The position numbers were made by a program, and so were the translations under genes. Positions 11,977-24,727 of a stretch of 64,000 bases of DNA are shown piece after piece (position 1 is the stretch's first letter; every line of letters starts with the position of its first letter). The stretch comes from Pipra filicauda. Its lineage: Eukaryota > Chordata > Aves > Passeriformes > Pipridae. Below the pieces are notes generated by a model, which was given only the letters and a program-made list of their open reading frames with translations, did no database searches and was not told where the DNA came from. The stretch lies in NCBI RefSeq assembly GCF_003945595.2, contig NW_024104620.1:2018501-2082500 (forward strand), in the 5' to 3' direction.

Positions 11977-14900
11977 CTGAGTCACCTCTCAGTGGGAGCA
12001 GTGGGAGTAAGGACTGTGCACACCAAATGCAAAGCTCTGCAACTGTGCCAAACTGGGGACACACACTGAGGTTTGCAAAGAGTTCCCCATTAGGGAAGTT
12101 TTTATTACCAAGTCAGCAAAAAGCACCCCTGGTACAAGAGGGTCTGCTGTCAAAGAACATGTTCTCATAGATATAGCAGGAAAATAAATCCAAAATAACG
12201 TGGCTTAAATTATGTAGCCAAAAGCAAACATAAGTGTGGAGAGTTATAAGCAACCGAACATTAAAGGTTGATTATGGGAACTGTCAGACAACCTTGACTT
12301 AAACATACAATTCTCACTATAGATATGGTTCCCATATTGCCTATAAACAAGTCTAGATCTAATGAAATACCTCAGCATAAGCTGTTTGGCAACCTTCAAG
12401 AACTGGCCTTTAATACATTTAAGTTCTACTTTATCTTACTTCACTGAGAATGTATGGTAATAAGGCAAATATGCCATTCTGGATTTTTGTATCAACAGAA
12501 CTCAGACAAACATGCCAACACCTCAGCTGCTCCTTTGAACTGTAGTTTTGATCTTACTGATTTCAGTGAGAGCCCTGAAAACTTAACAGCATTGGAATAT
12601 CCAAACTGGTATCTGCTGTGCAGATCTGAGAGGGAACTTTACACTTGACTGTTACATTTATTTTAATGTTTGTTTATATAATTTAATAAATGCAAGAGCA
12701 CTAAAGATGGAATGTAGCAATGTGTAAATACCTCAAAAATGTATGCAAAACATTTATGGCACAGCATAGTCATAACACATCAACCACTATTAAAAACCCA
12801 TTTACTTGAATTTTAGGTTTGCACTTCACACTGCTAAATGTCTTAGATATGTTTATCCAGCCATTTCTAATGTAACATGCAACATTAAAGTAAATGCATT
12901 TGCAGTGCCTGTTGACCACTTTAACCAGTTTAATAAACCATGAATAATAAGGTACATGCATAGAAATGTTGAATAAGTATTGGGTAAACCATCATTATTA
13001 AAATACTCATTCCTCCAACTTAAAGAAACACCTTTTTTTTTTTGAATGCTAATATGCTGAACTCAGATGAGTTATAAAGTCTCTTTGTGCTTTCAGTAAA
13101 TATTTTTCTTTGTGAGCCCAGTCTGTGTGAATTGTGTGTGGAAGTACTTCAGGCAGTATTTACATTTGTATATGCACCTCACCTGCAACAACAATGAACA
13201 ATTGTTAAACGTCTTGTAGAGCTTTGCCTTTGCTCCAAACTACTTCTTTCCTCTTGTACATAAACTGCTGTTTCCTTAACTAACTGTGTTTCAGCATTTA
13301 GAGAAAAGTTCAGCTTTATAATCTGGAAATATCTTTATTCAGTCATGTTATGTACTTCTGGCAACTGTTAGGTATCCCACATGAACTGGATATGTAGGCT
13401 TCCACGAGAGCACCTATTTTCAAAAAGAGAGAGATGAGACTTGAGAGCATTCACAAACCACATTCTACTATTTGTTGTTTCACTCTAGTGCATGTTTTTG
13501 CACAGAAGTAGCGAGTAGATGTCCAAGATGTGATCTTTATGCAAATGTCTTGCTTGTTTATTTTGTGAAGATACATTCTATACCTTTATTCCTTTGCTAA
13601 ACTAGTCTTCTTTTAATTACATCTTTGTGTCACGCATTTGTTACAGCCATGCACAACAAATTTCCTCTCTGCTTTCTGTTTTCCTTCCCCCATTCAGCAG
13701 TGTGCAGAGCCCCAGCCATTCCCTGCATTTATCACTCCTCTTCCTATCACAGCTTCTGCAGAGCTTGGGCTTGCACACTGAGGAACAGCCAGAAAAAAAA
13801 CCCTCCCAACCATTTAACAAGACTTTGAGCACCAGTCACCTGGATTTACTCTGTGGATTTTGAAGCTGGTATTGATCACAAGGAATAACTCTGAAATAGT
13901 AGGTTCTGGGCAAATAAATAGGAACAGCAACAAGGTTTGGGTTTTTTTAGCCATGCTTCCAAGTATTGAATGCTCCATTAGGAAAGCCATTCTGGTTATA
14001 ATTCTTCCCTTATCCTAACTTCTTTCTGCTGCTTGCTATTTTCAGTAAAACCTAATAAATAGTTTCTCTAGGGTTTTGTTTTCAAGGATACAGAATAATG
14101 GTGGTAACTTGCCTCAGGTGCCTGTTCACCATTGTTACCACATCGAGTTTCAGAGCTGCCCGTTGACCAAGCTTTGGACCTCAAGGATTTGGGCTGAAGG
14201 AATGAGCCCTGAGCAGGACAGGGAAGCAGCTTGGGGTCTCCTAAAGTAGCAGAATAAATTACAGAGTAATTGCCACTGTCTAAGCAGTGACAATCATAAT
14301 TTATTTTTCAGCAAGATATAACACCATAAGCCTTAAAAAAAACCCCATCCTTTTAAAGACAGGCAAATTAACACAGATTTGTAATACGTTGCATCCTGCA
14401 GTTATTTGTTATTGCAAAACCCTCTTGACCTTCCCCTCAAATTTCAAAATTTTTACTCTGAGCTCTGCCATTTCTTAGTTTTGCTCTTCTTCAATATGCT
14501 TGGATTTTAAAAAGATCTGTCCATAGCAGTAAGCAGAAATTAGAGGACAATGAATTTTAGACTTTGATTACATGCAAATTAGAGACATAAGGATGTATCA
14601 ACATGCTGCTGTTCTGAGAAATGACTGAAGCCTATTTTCTCACCAGTTTTATGGTTGTAGAAGTCTGAGTTGTATGAAGGTACTTTAGATTTATTTAGTT
14701 ACATCACAAATCAGGTTGTGCTCTGTCTAGAGCAGTGTCTGCTGACTGAGTTTGCAAGATTAGTAATTATTCTCTAATGATGAGATTCTGTAAAACATCA
14801 AAACATCACCTAACCAGTGTGTTCCCTTGCCATGGATTTTATTGCACGCGTTAGTTGACATTAGCAGTCTGTTTTACTTCAGTTCTGCAGCATTTTGGAC

Positions 14901-16480
14901 ATCTTTTTGCAACTGCTTCAATGAAGTTTTGGTAGAGAGCTCAGAGTGTTAAGCACATGTTCACCATTAACAATAATGGCAGTCATGCACATACTGCTGT
15001 CACAACTTCATTTACTAATTGCCTCCAAGGCTTTATATTCTAAACCAAATACGTTAACTGCAGCATTTACCAGAATGCACTTGAGTTTCTTTCATTCATA
15101 CTTCTGTTCCAGGCTCCAGACAGACCAAATATTCTGATCGTGTCACTCTTTGATGCTAAATTGGATACAAATGTACTCAGATAATTAATCACACTTGGTG
15201 CTTATTGTGCATCTTTCTTATTATTATGCAAGCAGATTTCTCACAGCTTGTAGTTCGTTATCAGAGTGCATGGAAACAGCTGATTACCTCTCTTCTCATA
15301 TAATCACATTAACAAAAAGGTCAACTTACTTTCTCCATATATCTTTGAACACACAAAATATTTTGAGAAAGACTCATTGTCAAAAAAAAGGACACTATTC
15401 CACATTATCTGGGTTTCCGTTGTCACTGTCAAACACTGTATGCTCAGAAACACACAGTAATCCCATCTCCATGGGAAGAAGCAAAGCAGAAGTAAAAGAA
15501 AGAAATGCCTTCTGCTGTCCCTCAAGTGCAGTGCAGATAAATTCTGCTCTGAGTTGGACTCTTCTGCCTCTGCCTGGACAGGGTCATGCCCAAGGAAAGA
15601 CTCTGCCATGGCTTTTACATACATGAAGCATCTTTTTTCTGCTACAGCTACTAGAATTCAACTTTCCTCCATTTAAAAACAATCAATAGTCTATGTTCTC
15701 CGGGTGAACTTTTTAATGAGCTCATGCTCTCATTTTTAAACAGAACTTCACTGAAAGCAGGTTTAATGTAGTTTGGGATTCACATGAGGGCCCAGGGAAA
15801 AAATATAGTAATGATATGAACACAGAAACACACCTTGACTGACCTGTTTATCCTTTATGCTGATTTCAATAAGTTTGCACATCACCGCCTTTCCCAGGAA
15901 GAGTCATACTCTGGAAATGCCACTAGACCATCCTCTTTCCATGGCAGAATCACTCATGAAACAAATAAAGGCTTAATGTTAACAGGGTACCCTAAGAGTT
16001 ACAGAACACACAAAAAAAATAAGAGTGTAGAATAAGCTTACATTTAGATTGATTTGGCTGCAGAAACATGTTTACAGATCCGTATTTTCATTGTTAAATT
16101 ACTAAAAAAAGTCCAAAATTAACATGACCCAAGTTGCAACAAGTCACTGACTTTTCCTCATCATCACTCTGGGTCATTGGAGCTCAGATTTTTTACCTTA
16201 CCCAGGTATTGATGCACTCTATGTCTGTAGTCCCAAGAAAGATGTTTTGGGACCCTTCTTTGGAAACGGGTGCTCATCTTCCAGCCAACCCACAGCTCCC
16301 TCTGTCATTTTGGCGTTCCCACCTTGGGGACTTGCCCAGACCCCTGTGCATTCCCCTCAGCCAGCTGCCTGTGTGCTCTGCACAACATGTGGACACTTAT
16401 ATCTGGGGCAGCTAAAAGTGAGGTGGGCCCCATTTGAAATTATGTGCTTGAGATACAGACACAGTTCAGCCCTTTAATGA
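11977..16480. other. Unique non-coding DNA, no gene seen
   Basis: No gene was supported. The longest frame is 143 codons (15195-15626 +), overlapped by a 106-codon frame on the other strand (15304-15624 -), and neither has a recognisable motif. A T11 run lies at 13033-13043. Octamer-type ATGCAAAT strings occur near 13539 and 14572 and may be chance. Confidence 0.6.
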
Positions 16481-16765
16481 TGGGTAGAGCCTAAATAGTT
16501 TTATATAAATTATGTAGATGATGTATATTTTTAAAACAAAGTAGACGTGTTAGTTGGTGAACATTATTTTTATTTCATCTTGACAGCACGTGTAATTTTT
16601 TAGTTTCATTACATTGCAAGAAAGTGCATATATAAGATTTTAGCCTCCTTTTTGAGTTCCCATAGTAGATATTTTGCTTTGTATTGAATCTGCATAGTAT
16701 TATATATTATTAATAATTACGACTTTTTATCCGACAAATTGTAGGAAAATGAAGAGTGGGTTAAA
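16481..16765. other. AT-rich block, candidate conserved non-coding element
   Basis: This stretch is rich in TATATA, AATTA and TTTTAT strings and includes an E-box-like CACGTG within AGCACGTGTAAT (near 16587). It has no repeats and no open frames of note. Blocks of this texture in birds are often conserved enhancers near developmental genes, but nothing here proves conservation. The edges are drawn by eye. Confidence 0.25.
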
Positions 16766-19700
16766 TTCTGTAAGGAAATTAAGAAATTTGCTGGCAGAAG
16801 ATTAACACTATATCGACTCACTTCAGCGTTCTTTGCAAGACTAATATTACAGGAGAATTCATCACCTAAGCTTCCCCTAAATATTGAGCATTAGCCCATC
16901 TCCGACACAGAAGAACACTGCTCTTATGAAAAGTTGTGGTAAACATAAACCAGAGAAAGCTTTGTCCAAGATGCTCTAATTGGCTCAATCCACTGAAAAT
17001 AAACATAGAACTGCTGTGTCCCAGAGCAGCAGATAAAATCATCCTTGTTCTCCCTGTGCAGCTTCTGCTGAGTTGTACACACAGCTGAGCAGATAGATTT
17101 TCCTCACTCAATATTTCGATAGGAAAGGCTGCCAATCAAGCATTCATTTACAGGAGATGGATGAATCTGTGCTAGAATGGGTTGCTTAACAGCCACGGTT
17201 TCTTGTGTTTGTAAGAAGACTCTTCAATTCAATTCTGTCCCACAGTGCAATTACAAATCCTTGTTTCTCACCATACATCTTCTTTTGTTTGAAGAAGAGA
17301 ATGCTTGAACAGCTACTGTGCTTATTTGCATCTGGGCATTTTCCAACACATACCATCAACCTTATTCCCTTATATAATTATATCAGTTCTGCTTTTTCTT
17401 GGGGCTTTCTTCTCCTCATTATGCCTTTGCCAGCCCTAAACTTCTCTGTGTATGCCTCTAAATTATCTTCTGGACCCAATCAATGTTTGGAGCTTTAATC
17501 AAACTGAATTCAAACTCCACATCCTTTCTCGTTAGTTTCTTTACACTTAAAAAAGTGTACAGACAAATAACATTCATTTCTATTATGCTTTGGAATCACT
17601 TCTGGAATCAAATTATCTTTCACATCTGGATGAAGCTGTTGACTTTGGGATTGTATGTGCAGATATGGAAATAAAATAAGAGACCAATGGATGCTTAATA
17701 AATTAATGCTTTCAGAAAATCAGCTGTCCTCTTTGATGGGATAAAGCAGTGGCACAAAATGAACCATAAACATATATCTACAATACAGAGGCCTCAATTA
17801 TTTTCCCAAAGGTTAGTTTTATTTGCTTGTAAATTTACTAGGAGGGTAATTCCCTCTGGTAGACCTTATGAAATTTCATAAACCTTTTATTTTTTTATTA
17901 ATGACTTCCCTCTAGAATTTAAAAAAAGAAAAAAATTGGAAGGTACCTCATGCACTTTGTACTACTCTGGTGTGTCATATGCATGTTTAAATATTTACCC
18001 CTTACACATAAATATCCCACCACAACAGCAAGTAGGGAAGAGAAACTTTCAATTGGCTTCCACAGCCCCAGGTTTTCTCTCATCACTGCTTTTAGACTTC
18101 TATGCTAGAGGGACAAAAAATGGGCTTCACTGTTGATTTCACATATTAATCACAGTAGCTTTTGAAACTCCTTTGTGATCCTTGTACCTACTTCCTATGA
18201 ACATGAACTATATTTTCACTGTTAAAATATTGGAACCTTTTCAGATGGCAAATTTTCCACAGGGTTTATGTCCTTGCAAACAAGAGCATCATTATTCTCT
18301 TCTTTCATTTCTTTTCAAAAATTAGTATATGAAAAAAGAGAAATCTCTGCCCTCAGATAATTATCCAAGTAAACTAGTTTCACCTTATATCAAAAACAAG
18401 CCAGTAACTATGGTATAACAAAAGATATAATCTAGCATAAATAAAAGGGGGCTTAATTAGTTCTATGATTATATGAGATGAAGGTAAAACCACAGCTTCA
18501 GGTCTCTGATGGGCAGAAGGTATATCTTATCTTCTTGTGTTTGGAAATCCAGGAAATTTCTAGTTATGCAGTTTTGGGTCATTGTTTTAGATTTCAGTCT
18601 TTTCCTTCCTTTGCCTCCTCCCATTTTTATTTCTATTTTACTGAGAGCTGGAATTTAATTTATTCTAAAGGCCAGCTTAAAGCACTCACTCTACGTATGT
18701 TTTGAGTTCATATACTCTGGGCCACTTTGAAAACATGAGATGAAATACTATCATTCTCTTCTGATATTCCCTGGGACACAATATACTCTGAAAAATACCT
18801 TCTCAAACCCAAATTATACTATTTGGATTAGCAGAGTTTGCTGCATCCCAGGAGGAACACTCAGTCTGGAGGCAGCACAGACCTGTCCTCCTCTTCTTGC
18901 TGTGTCAGAACTAAAGTCTGGATCAAAACCATCATCCTTGCGAAAGAAGAACAGATGGACAACCAAAATTTAGAATCTCTCTGGAATTCCACTGGAATAC
19001 TTAGCAGTTTGTATTGCGTTGTTGTTGCTGCTGCTGTTTTATTAAATAGAGAAATATTAAAACGTATCATCTCACTGAAGAAACTGAATATTGTAATGAG
19101 TTTTTTGGTCAGATGTGATTATATTATCTTTCCCCAAAACTGGGTACATTCAAATTCTCATCTAATTACATTTTCAAAATGAAGCAGAGGAGAGAAAGGT
19201 CATAGCATTATAGCCAGCATATTTTGTTTTCCTCTGAAAAGAGTACAAGAATAGTTTCAATGGAAGTAGTTTGAGATTATGCTTGATAATTTGTAATTAA
19301 CTCTCCAGGGTGCTGTGAGGCCTAATTAATTACTTACTGGAAAGCATTTGGAGATCTTTGGATGAATGTTGCTATAATGATGCCAAGAATTGTTGTTATT
19401 GTTATCATTAGGTATTTTCCATCCCCAAATGCAGTTAGGTGGAAAACGTACCTTTATTACCTTATGATGTCTTACAGGCAGGACTAATCTGCTGAAAAGC
19501 AGTATTTAAAAGCTGAGAATAATTCTCTCTGCAGCAGAAAGTTGGAGATACTTCTTCTAAACCTGTGAATATAATTTATGAGTAAGTCAAATACATAAAT
19601 TGCATTCAGAAGTTTCACAGTAATAACACACTTTATATTCTCCATCTGCAGATAAGCAGGTGCATCTATTTGTAGAATTTGTCTTAAGTTATGAAACTGT

Positions 19701-22632
19701 CTTCAGTGCTGTGAAACTAGTGCATCATGAATGCCTCTGTGTTTTTTGGCATCCAGCATTCATTCCCAGGTCTGTCAACAGGAACATGCCACCCGTGCAA
19801 TTAACTCAAATTAATATAAAAATGGAGGGTCATGTAGATATTAGGATTTCTATTCAGACCAGGATGATACCTTGTTGCATAACATCGAGAAAACAGTCCA
19901 TCCAATATTGATTTTTCAAAGCACTCGGGTTTGCAGAGGAACAGACTCACATGTAAAAAAGACGACAGATGTTAGCTCTTTTCCCAAAAGCCAGAGAAGA
20001 AAAGGACATCTTAAAAAAACCACCAACTTGCAGGAGACTCCAGGAGCTGGAGGAAGGAACTGGCTTTTGCAGTACAGTGTCTGCTGTTCAGATGAGCTCT
20101 GAGCTGTGGAAGAGGGAAACTGCGAGCAATGGAATAAAAGGCATGTTCAAGGACTCAAGAGCCTTTCAGTCTCTCCAGACAGAACTCAAAACATTGTTCA
20201 GACTTGGTACAGAAACTGAGAAATCTGTAGAGAATTTTCTCAGAACTGTAGACATTTTTCTTCCCCACTCCCCGATTTTTCTGCTTTACGGTAGTTAAAT
20301 CTAAAGCAATTGGTTAAATTATGCTCTGCAGCCCCTAATCATATCTACTTGTTTATCTTCAGTATCAAAACCCCTTGAAAATGCCTGCAGTTGTGAAAAA
20401 GGATCTGATTGTGTTACGCTGAAGAGTCCAAGGGATAGGAAAAATTTCTGAGGAGTCCTCACTGTGAAGAGCTAACAACCTGAGAGTCTAAAGCAGGATG
20501 CTTTGCTATACACTGTTTAGACAAACAAATGCTGAAGTTTGAAGATAGTGTGTGTCTTTCAAGTGCAGATCGACCCTGGAGGAACCCTGCCAGTGCTGTA
20601 AAAGTGTGGGTGAAAACAGACATGAATACGCATGTGATCTATGGTACTCCTAACAATTATCTAGAGAAATATGGTTTACTCATAGTATGTATTCGTACTT
20701 TCCTTGTTCAGAAGAAAGAGCTCAAAATGTATTGCTTTCAATATTTTTTCCCATGTAGTAATGCATTTATGGATAAATCTCAAGATAACTGTATAAAACT
20801 CTTTTTCATGGTGTTGAGTGTGTAGTTCCCTCAAGCATTAGCTGTCTCTAACAAGCAGGTTGTGGTGGCTCTCTGTTTACCTTGTCAACAGTACTCATTT
20901 CTGTTATCACTCTTCTGGAAGAACAAAGTTTCTAGATATGCCTCAAAGGTGAACATAATTACGCTGTTTACATTGTTATTCCTACAGGGATCATAAAATA
21001 GTGCTTAGAATTATGTTTACAGTCATCAGTGAGGCAGAAATCACTGTGTACATACGAGGAAGGCAGAAAACAATACCCCTTCACTGACTAATTACAAATG
21101 GGACTGCGCTGTGCAAAGATCCCCTGTCTCACATGTGATCTGGGTGCTGGGTACATCAGTAGCCTGAGGCATCCAGCAATTTCTCTGTCCATCAAAACAA
21201 CATTTCTCTGAAGTGTTCTCTTTTCATTGGGGCCCTGCAGACAGCTTGACTTACCAGTTTCTTACTTGATATTCAAAGCAACAAAATAAATAACCCAAAT
21301 ATAATGATGCGTGCTTTAATGCACCGACTGAAACACACTCTTCCTCAGCGCCAAACTTTTCTGTGACGGTTGGCAACAAAGTGAAGCCCACAGAAAAATT
21401 TCCTTTAACTTCAGTGTAGTTTGGGTCAGAAGCTTGCAGTGGGGCTCACAAAAAAAACAGGAGTGAAATGGGAATTGTACTGCAGGGGGGTTCACACAAA
21501 GGGGAGCACAGCTGCTCCTCCTGCTGTGTACCTCCTGTGTACCTAGAGAGTATTTCAGATCTCTCTGTGGTTTTGTTTGTGTCACTCATGTTGGCCTCAC
21601 AGGCTGCTTTTCCACGTTAGTAGTGTCTGTAATTTTTCTTTTTCTGATAATACCAAGCACGTTTCCCCAAAGAGCTGAAAACAATAATTGATTGTTTGCA
21701 AATGTGGAAAACATGACACTGTGTGCAACAATAGTATTGAAAAACCTCCTGCAGTTATTTATTCTGTGTTACATTGTGTGACAGGACCCTGAGTTGACCT
21801 GAATTTAGAAGTGGAATTCTCAGCATGTCTTACTGTGCAGTGAGAGCACAGATACAGCAACAATTTTTAAAGTTACTTCTCTAAAATATACAAGAAATAC
21901 TGATTTAAGACAGCTTACCAAGGATAGTTTGTGTTTTGCTTTAGATAATGACTTAGAGGCAGGTGGATTTTAGCACAAAACCTGGTATTTTCCTTATTTC
22001 CTTACTGCTAATCACCAGTAAGCTAAAGTAACTCTGATGTGATCTTATATTCACAGTCTTCCTGTTGTAGTATTAAGTTTTTCCTGGCTGACACTTTACA
22101 TTCATCATTTGGTAACTTGGTTGTCAAATATCCTTGCTGTTTGCTGAGGAAGAGTGCAGGGGAGGCATCAGCTCCACTGCATGTCCATGGCAACGTCAGC
22201 CACAGAAGTTCAAACTAATCAGCTAACATCATCAAATATGTATCATAAAAACCCAAAAGCTATCATTTTGGAGAGAAGAAACATAATAAAAGAACTACAG
22301 CATATGAAATGCACCAAGGATACAGCAAAACCAATTTTTGTGAGAATCCTTGGACCTTGTCGACACAGCACTGTTGTTTATGGAGGCAATTATGCTGCTG
22401 TAAACATACTGCTGATATAAAAGTGCAACTTTAGGAGCTAAACAGATGGAGGATATACCTTTACCCTGGTTAACTGGCACAGTACAGGGGCCTGGGGAGC
22501 CCGGTGGGACAGTCATGCTGTACTGCTGACTCAAAGTGGTCACCTGTGTGTCCCACTGAAACCTCAGGACGTACTGGGGTGCCAGTACAAGAAGGACATT
22601 AGGGCACTATAGCTACACCTGAAGTACATAAA
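16766..22632. other. Unique non-coding DNA, no gene seen
   Basis: No gene was supported. Frames reach 114 codons (18838-19182 +), 109 (19969-20298 +) and 98 (20529-20825 +), all without recognisable domains and several overlapping in other frames. The sequence is AT-rich with scattered TAATTA-type strings. Confidence 0.6.
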
Positions 22633-22766
22633 CCATAGAATTATGGAATGCTTTGGGTTGGAAGTGACCTTGTGAAGGTCATCTAGTCCAACCCCCTACC
22701 ATGCAGGGACACCTTCCACTGGACCAGATTGCTCCCATCCAGCCTGGTCTTAAATCCAACACATTG
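22633..22766 (-). mobile_element. CR1 LINE, 5'-truncated 3' end
   Basis: The plus strand begins CCATAGAATTATGGAATGCT and continues with GGTTGGAAGTGACC, AGGTCATCTAGTCCAACCCC and CAGGGACACCTTCCACTGGA, the antisense order of a CR1 tail. The GAAGGTCATCTAGTCCAA variant differs from the copies at 3461 and 43863, suggesting another CR1 subfamily or an older copy. Homology weakens after about 22750. Confidence 0.92.
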
Positions 22767-24670
22767 GAAATTACTGCCGAGAGACCTAAAAGAGTTTTGA
22801 GGGGTTCTCAGTCATTTGCCTTATTTTGTTTGGGTTGTTTTTTTTTTAAATCTTTCTAAGAGTGAGAGCTGGTGAAGTCACTGAACACATAACTATGGAT
22901 GACAGTGAGGTCAGGGTTTCCACCAAGCTGTGAAGCTTGTTCATAACACAGCACTTCCAGCTGCAAAACACAGGCCAGATTCAGGACTACTGCTGTCACA
23001 TATATTTAAGAGTGACAATCATGAAAGGAAGGGCATAGAGTCTACCAGAGGTACAGTTCATGTTATATCAATTTCACAACCCATCTGTTAAATCCTGATT
23101 TCTTTAGACTTATTTCCAGCTTGACAAAATAAAGCTCTAAGAAGACAGAAGAATTTGCTAATCACTCAGAAGACTGAAATAAAGCATTTCCACGTCACGG
23201 TTTGCTGTATCTTTTTTCTCATTTGTACAGCATATTACAGTCTCACTACTCATTGAGACAGTATTAAACTGTTTAAACTGAAACTGGAGACAATGTTGGC
23301 TGTTTTTTTCTTACAGACTTTTAAAGTAAAGAACTTATCAGGTCTCAAATACTTCAGTGTTGCATCTGTGCTCGTACTATTACAAAAAGGCAGTTTTGGT
23401 GTCCTCATATTTCCAGAATACTATTCATACTATACTCTGCAACTGGTTAAATATTTAGAATACTGCACTACCTCTAAAGCATTGAAAAAATTTCTGAAGT
23501 GGCTGACATGCATTTTTTTTTCTTAATTGTTTCTTATTTCATCATAGACAAACTCTCCAGGTTCAATAGCCATTCACATATAAAGAGTCTCACTGATATT
23601 GGTGAAATTCTTTCTGCATCTCAGTAATAATGGATAAATGTTTCAAACTAATTATATAAAGAACTATCCTCAATACCATTATATAACTGCAATTTTTAAC
23701 TCTCTACATTAATGTGATTTAGCAATAAGACACTAATAATGAATAAAAATATAAATAATTAAAATATTTATTAAAAAATGAGAGGACCTGCCCATAAGCT
23801 TTCAGACACATGAATAAGGTATGGCTGGAAGCACAGACAGAAGGCTTCACTGTGGTGTTTTCATGACTTGAGTCCCTCCTCTGGACACCTGTTCTGTTTG
23901 GAGTAACCCCTTTGTTATAGTCCCAATCACAAGTTAAAATTGAATTTGCTATTTCCATTGCTGGTTTAAATTTTACCTATCTTACTTTTCTGAGTAACCC
24001 CCGAAATTTCTCTATTATGAGAATCTTTTAATTTGTAGATGGATAAATTAATGCAAAGTTTCTTAGGTGGACCAGAAGGGTGAGAATACATTCAAGAAAT
24101 CTGTTTCTAGGAAGCTCTAAATTACATTAGCAATATATTTTAGTAATAAAAATCAAGCCTGGCTCATTTCCTTGGGATTAATGACTAGCTGGGAGAGCTG
24201 ATGGCCCCAAGTAGTAGTCATTATTTTATTAGAAATCTTTTTATTTTGTTTTGTTTTTAATTAGGGAACAATTAGGAAAAAATCTGCCTTCTCTGTGTGT
24301 AAGAGGAATGAAAGCATCACAGGAGAAAAAAATACAATCACTCAGAGTAGGGAAAAGGCTTCTTTAAAACGTTTGATAACCTCTGGTAAGATAACTAGGT
24401 TAATACTGCAACACACCAGTATTTTCTGTGGGTTTTATCTGTTCTCTCAGGTGCTTGTGTTTCTCTGCTCCCAGAGGGGGTTTTGTTGATGTTTTGAAAA
24501 ACAAAGCATGTAGATTCTGAGAAACATTTGTAAATATATGTGCATGTTTGGAAAAGGTTTTACAACACAATCTTTTACAATGGGTCTGTCTGTCTGACTT
24601 CAAGTCTGTCAGCTAAAATACATTGCAAATGGGTGAGGAAAAGGAACACTGGTAAATGTCAAAGATCTTT
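22767..24670. other. Unique non-coding DNA, no gene seen
   Basis: Short open frames only (up to 79 codons, 23719-23958 -). A T-run lies near 22839. AT-rich throughout, with AATAAATAT-type strings near 23740-23775. Confidence 0.55.
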
Positions 24671-24727
24671 AAAACACACAAACCCAAAAACCCTTGGGGA
24701 ATAAAAAACCAAAACAAAACACAAAAG
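24671..24727. repeat. A/C-rich low-complexity tract
   Basis: The stretch is mostly A and C on the plus strand, with strings such as AACCCAAAAACCC and CCAAAACAAAACACAAAA, interrupted by TTGGGGAATA. It is a minus-strand counterpart of the G/T tracts elsewhere in the window. Confidence 0.75.
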
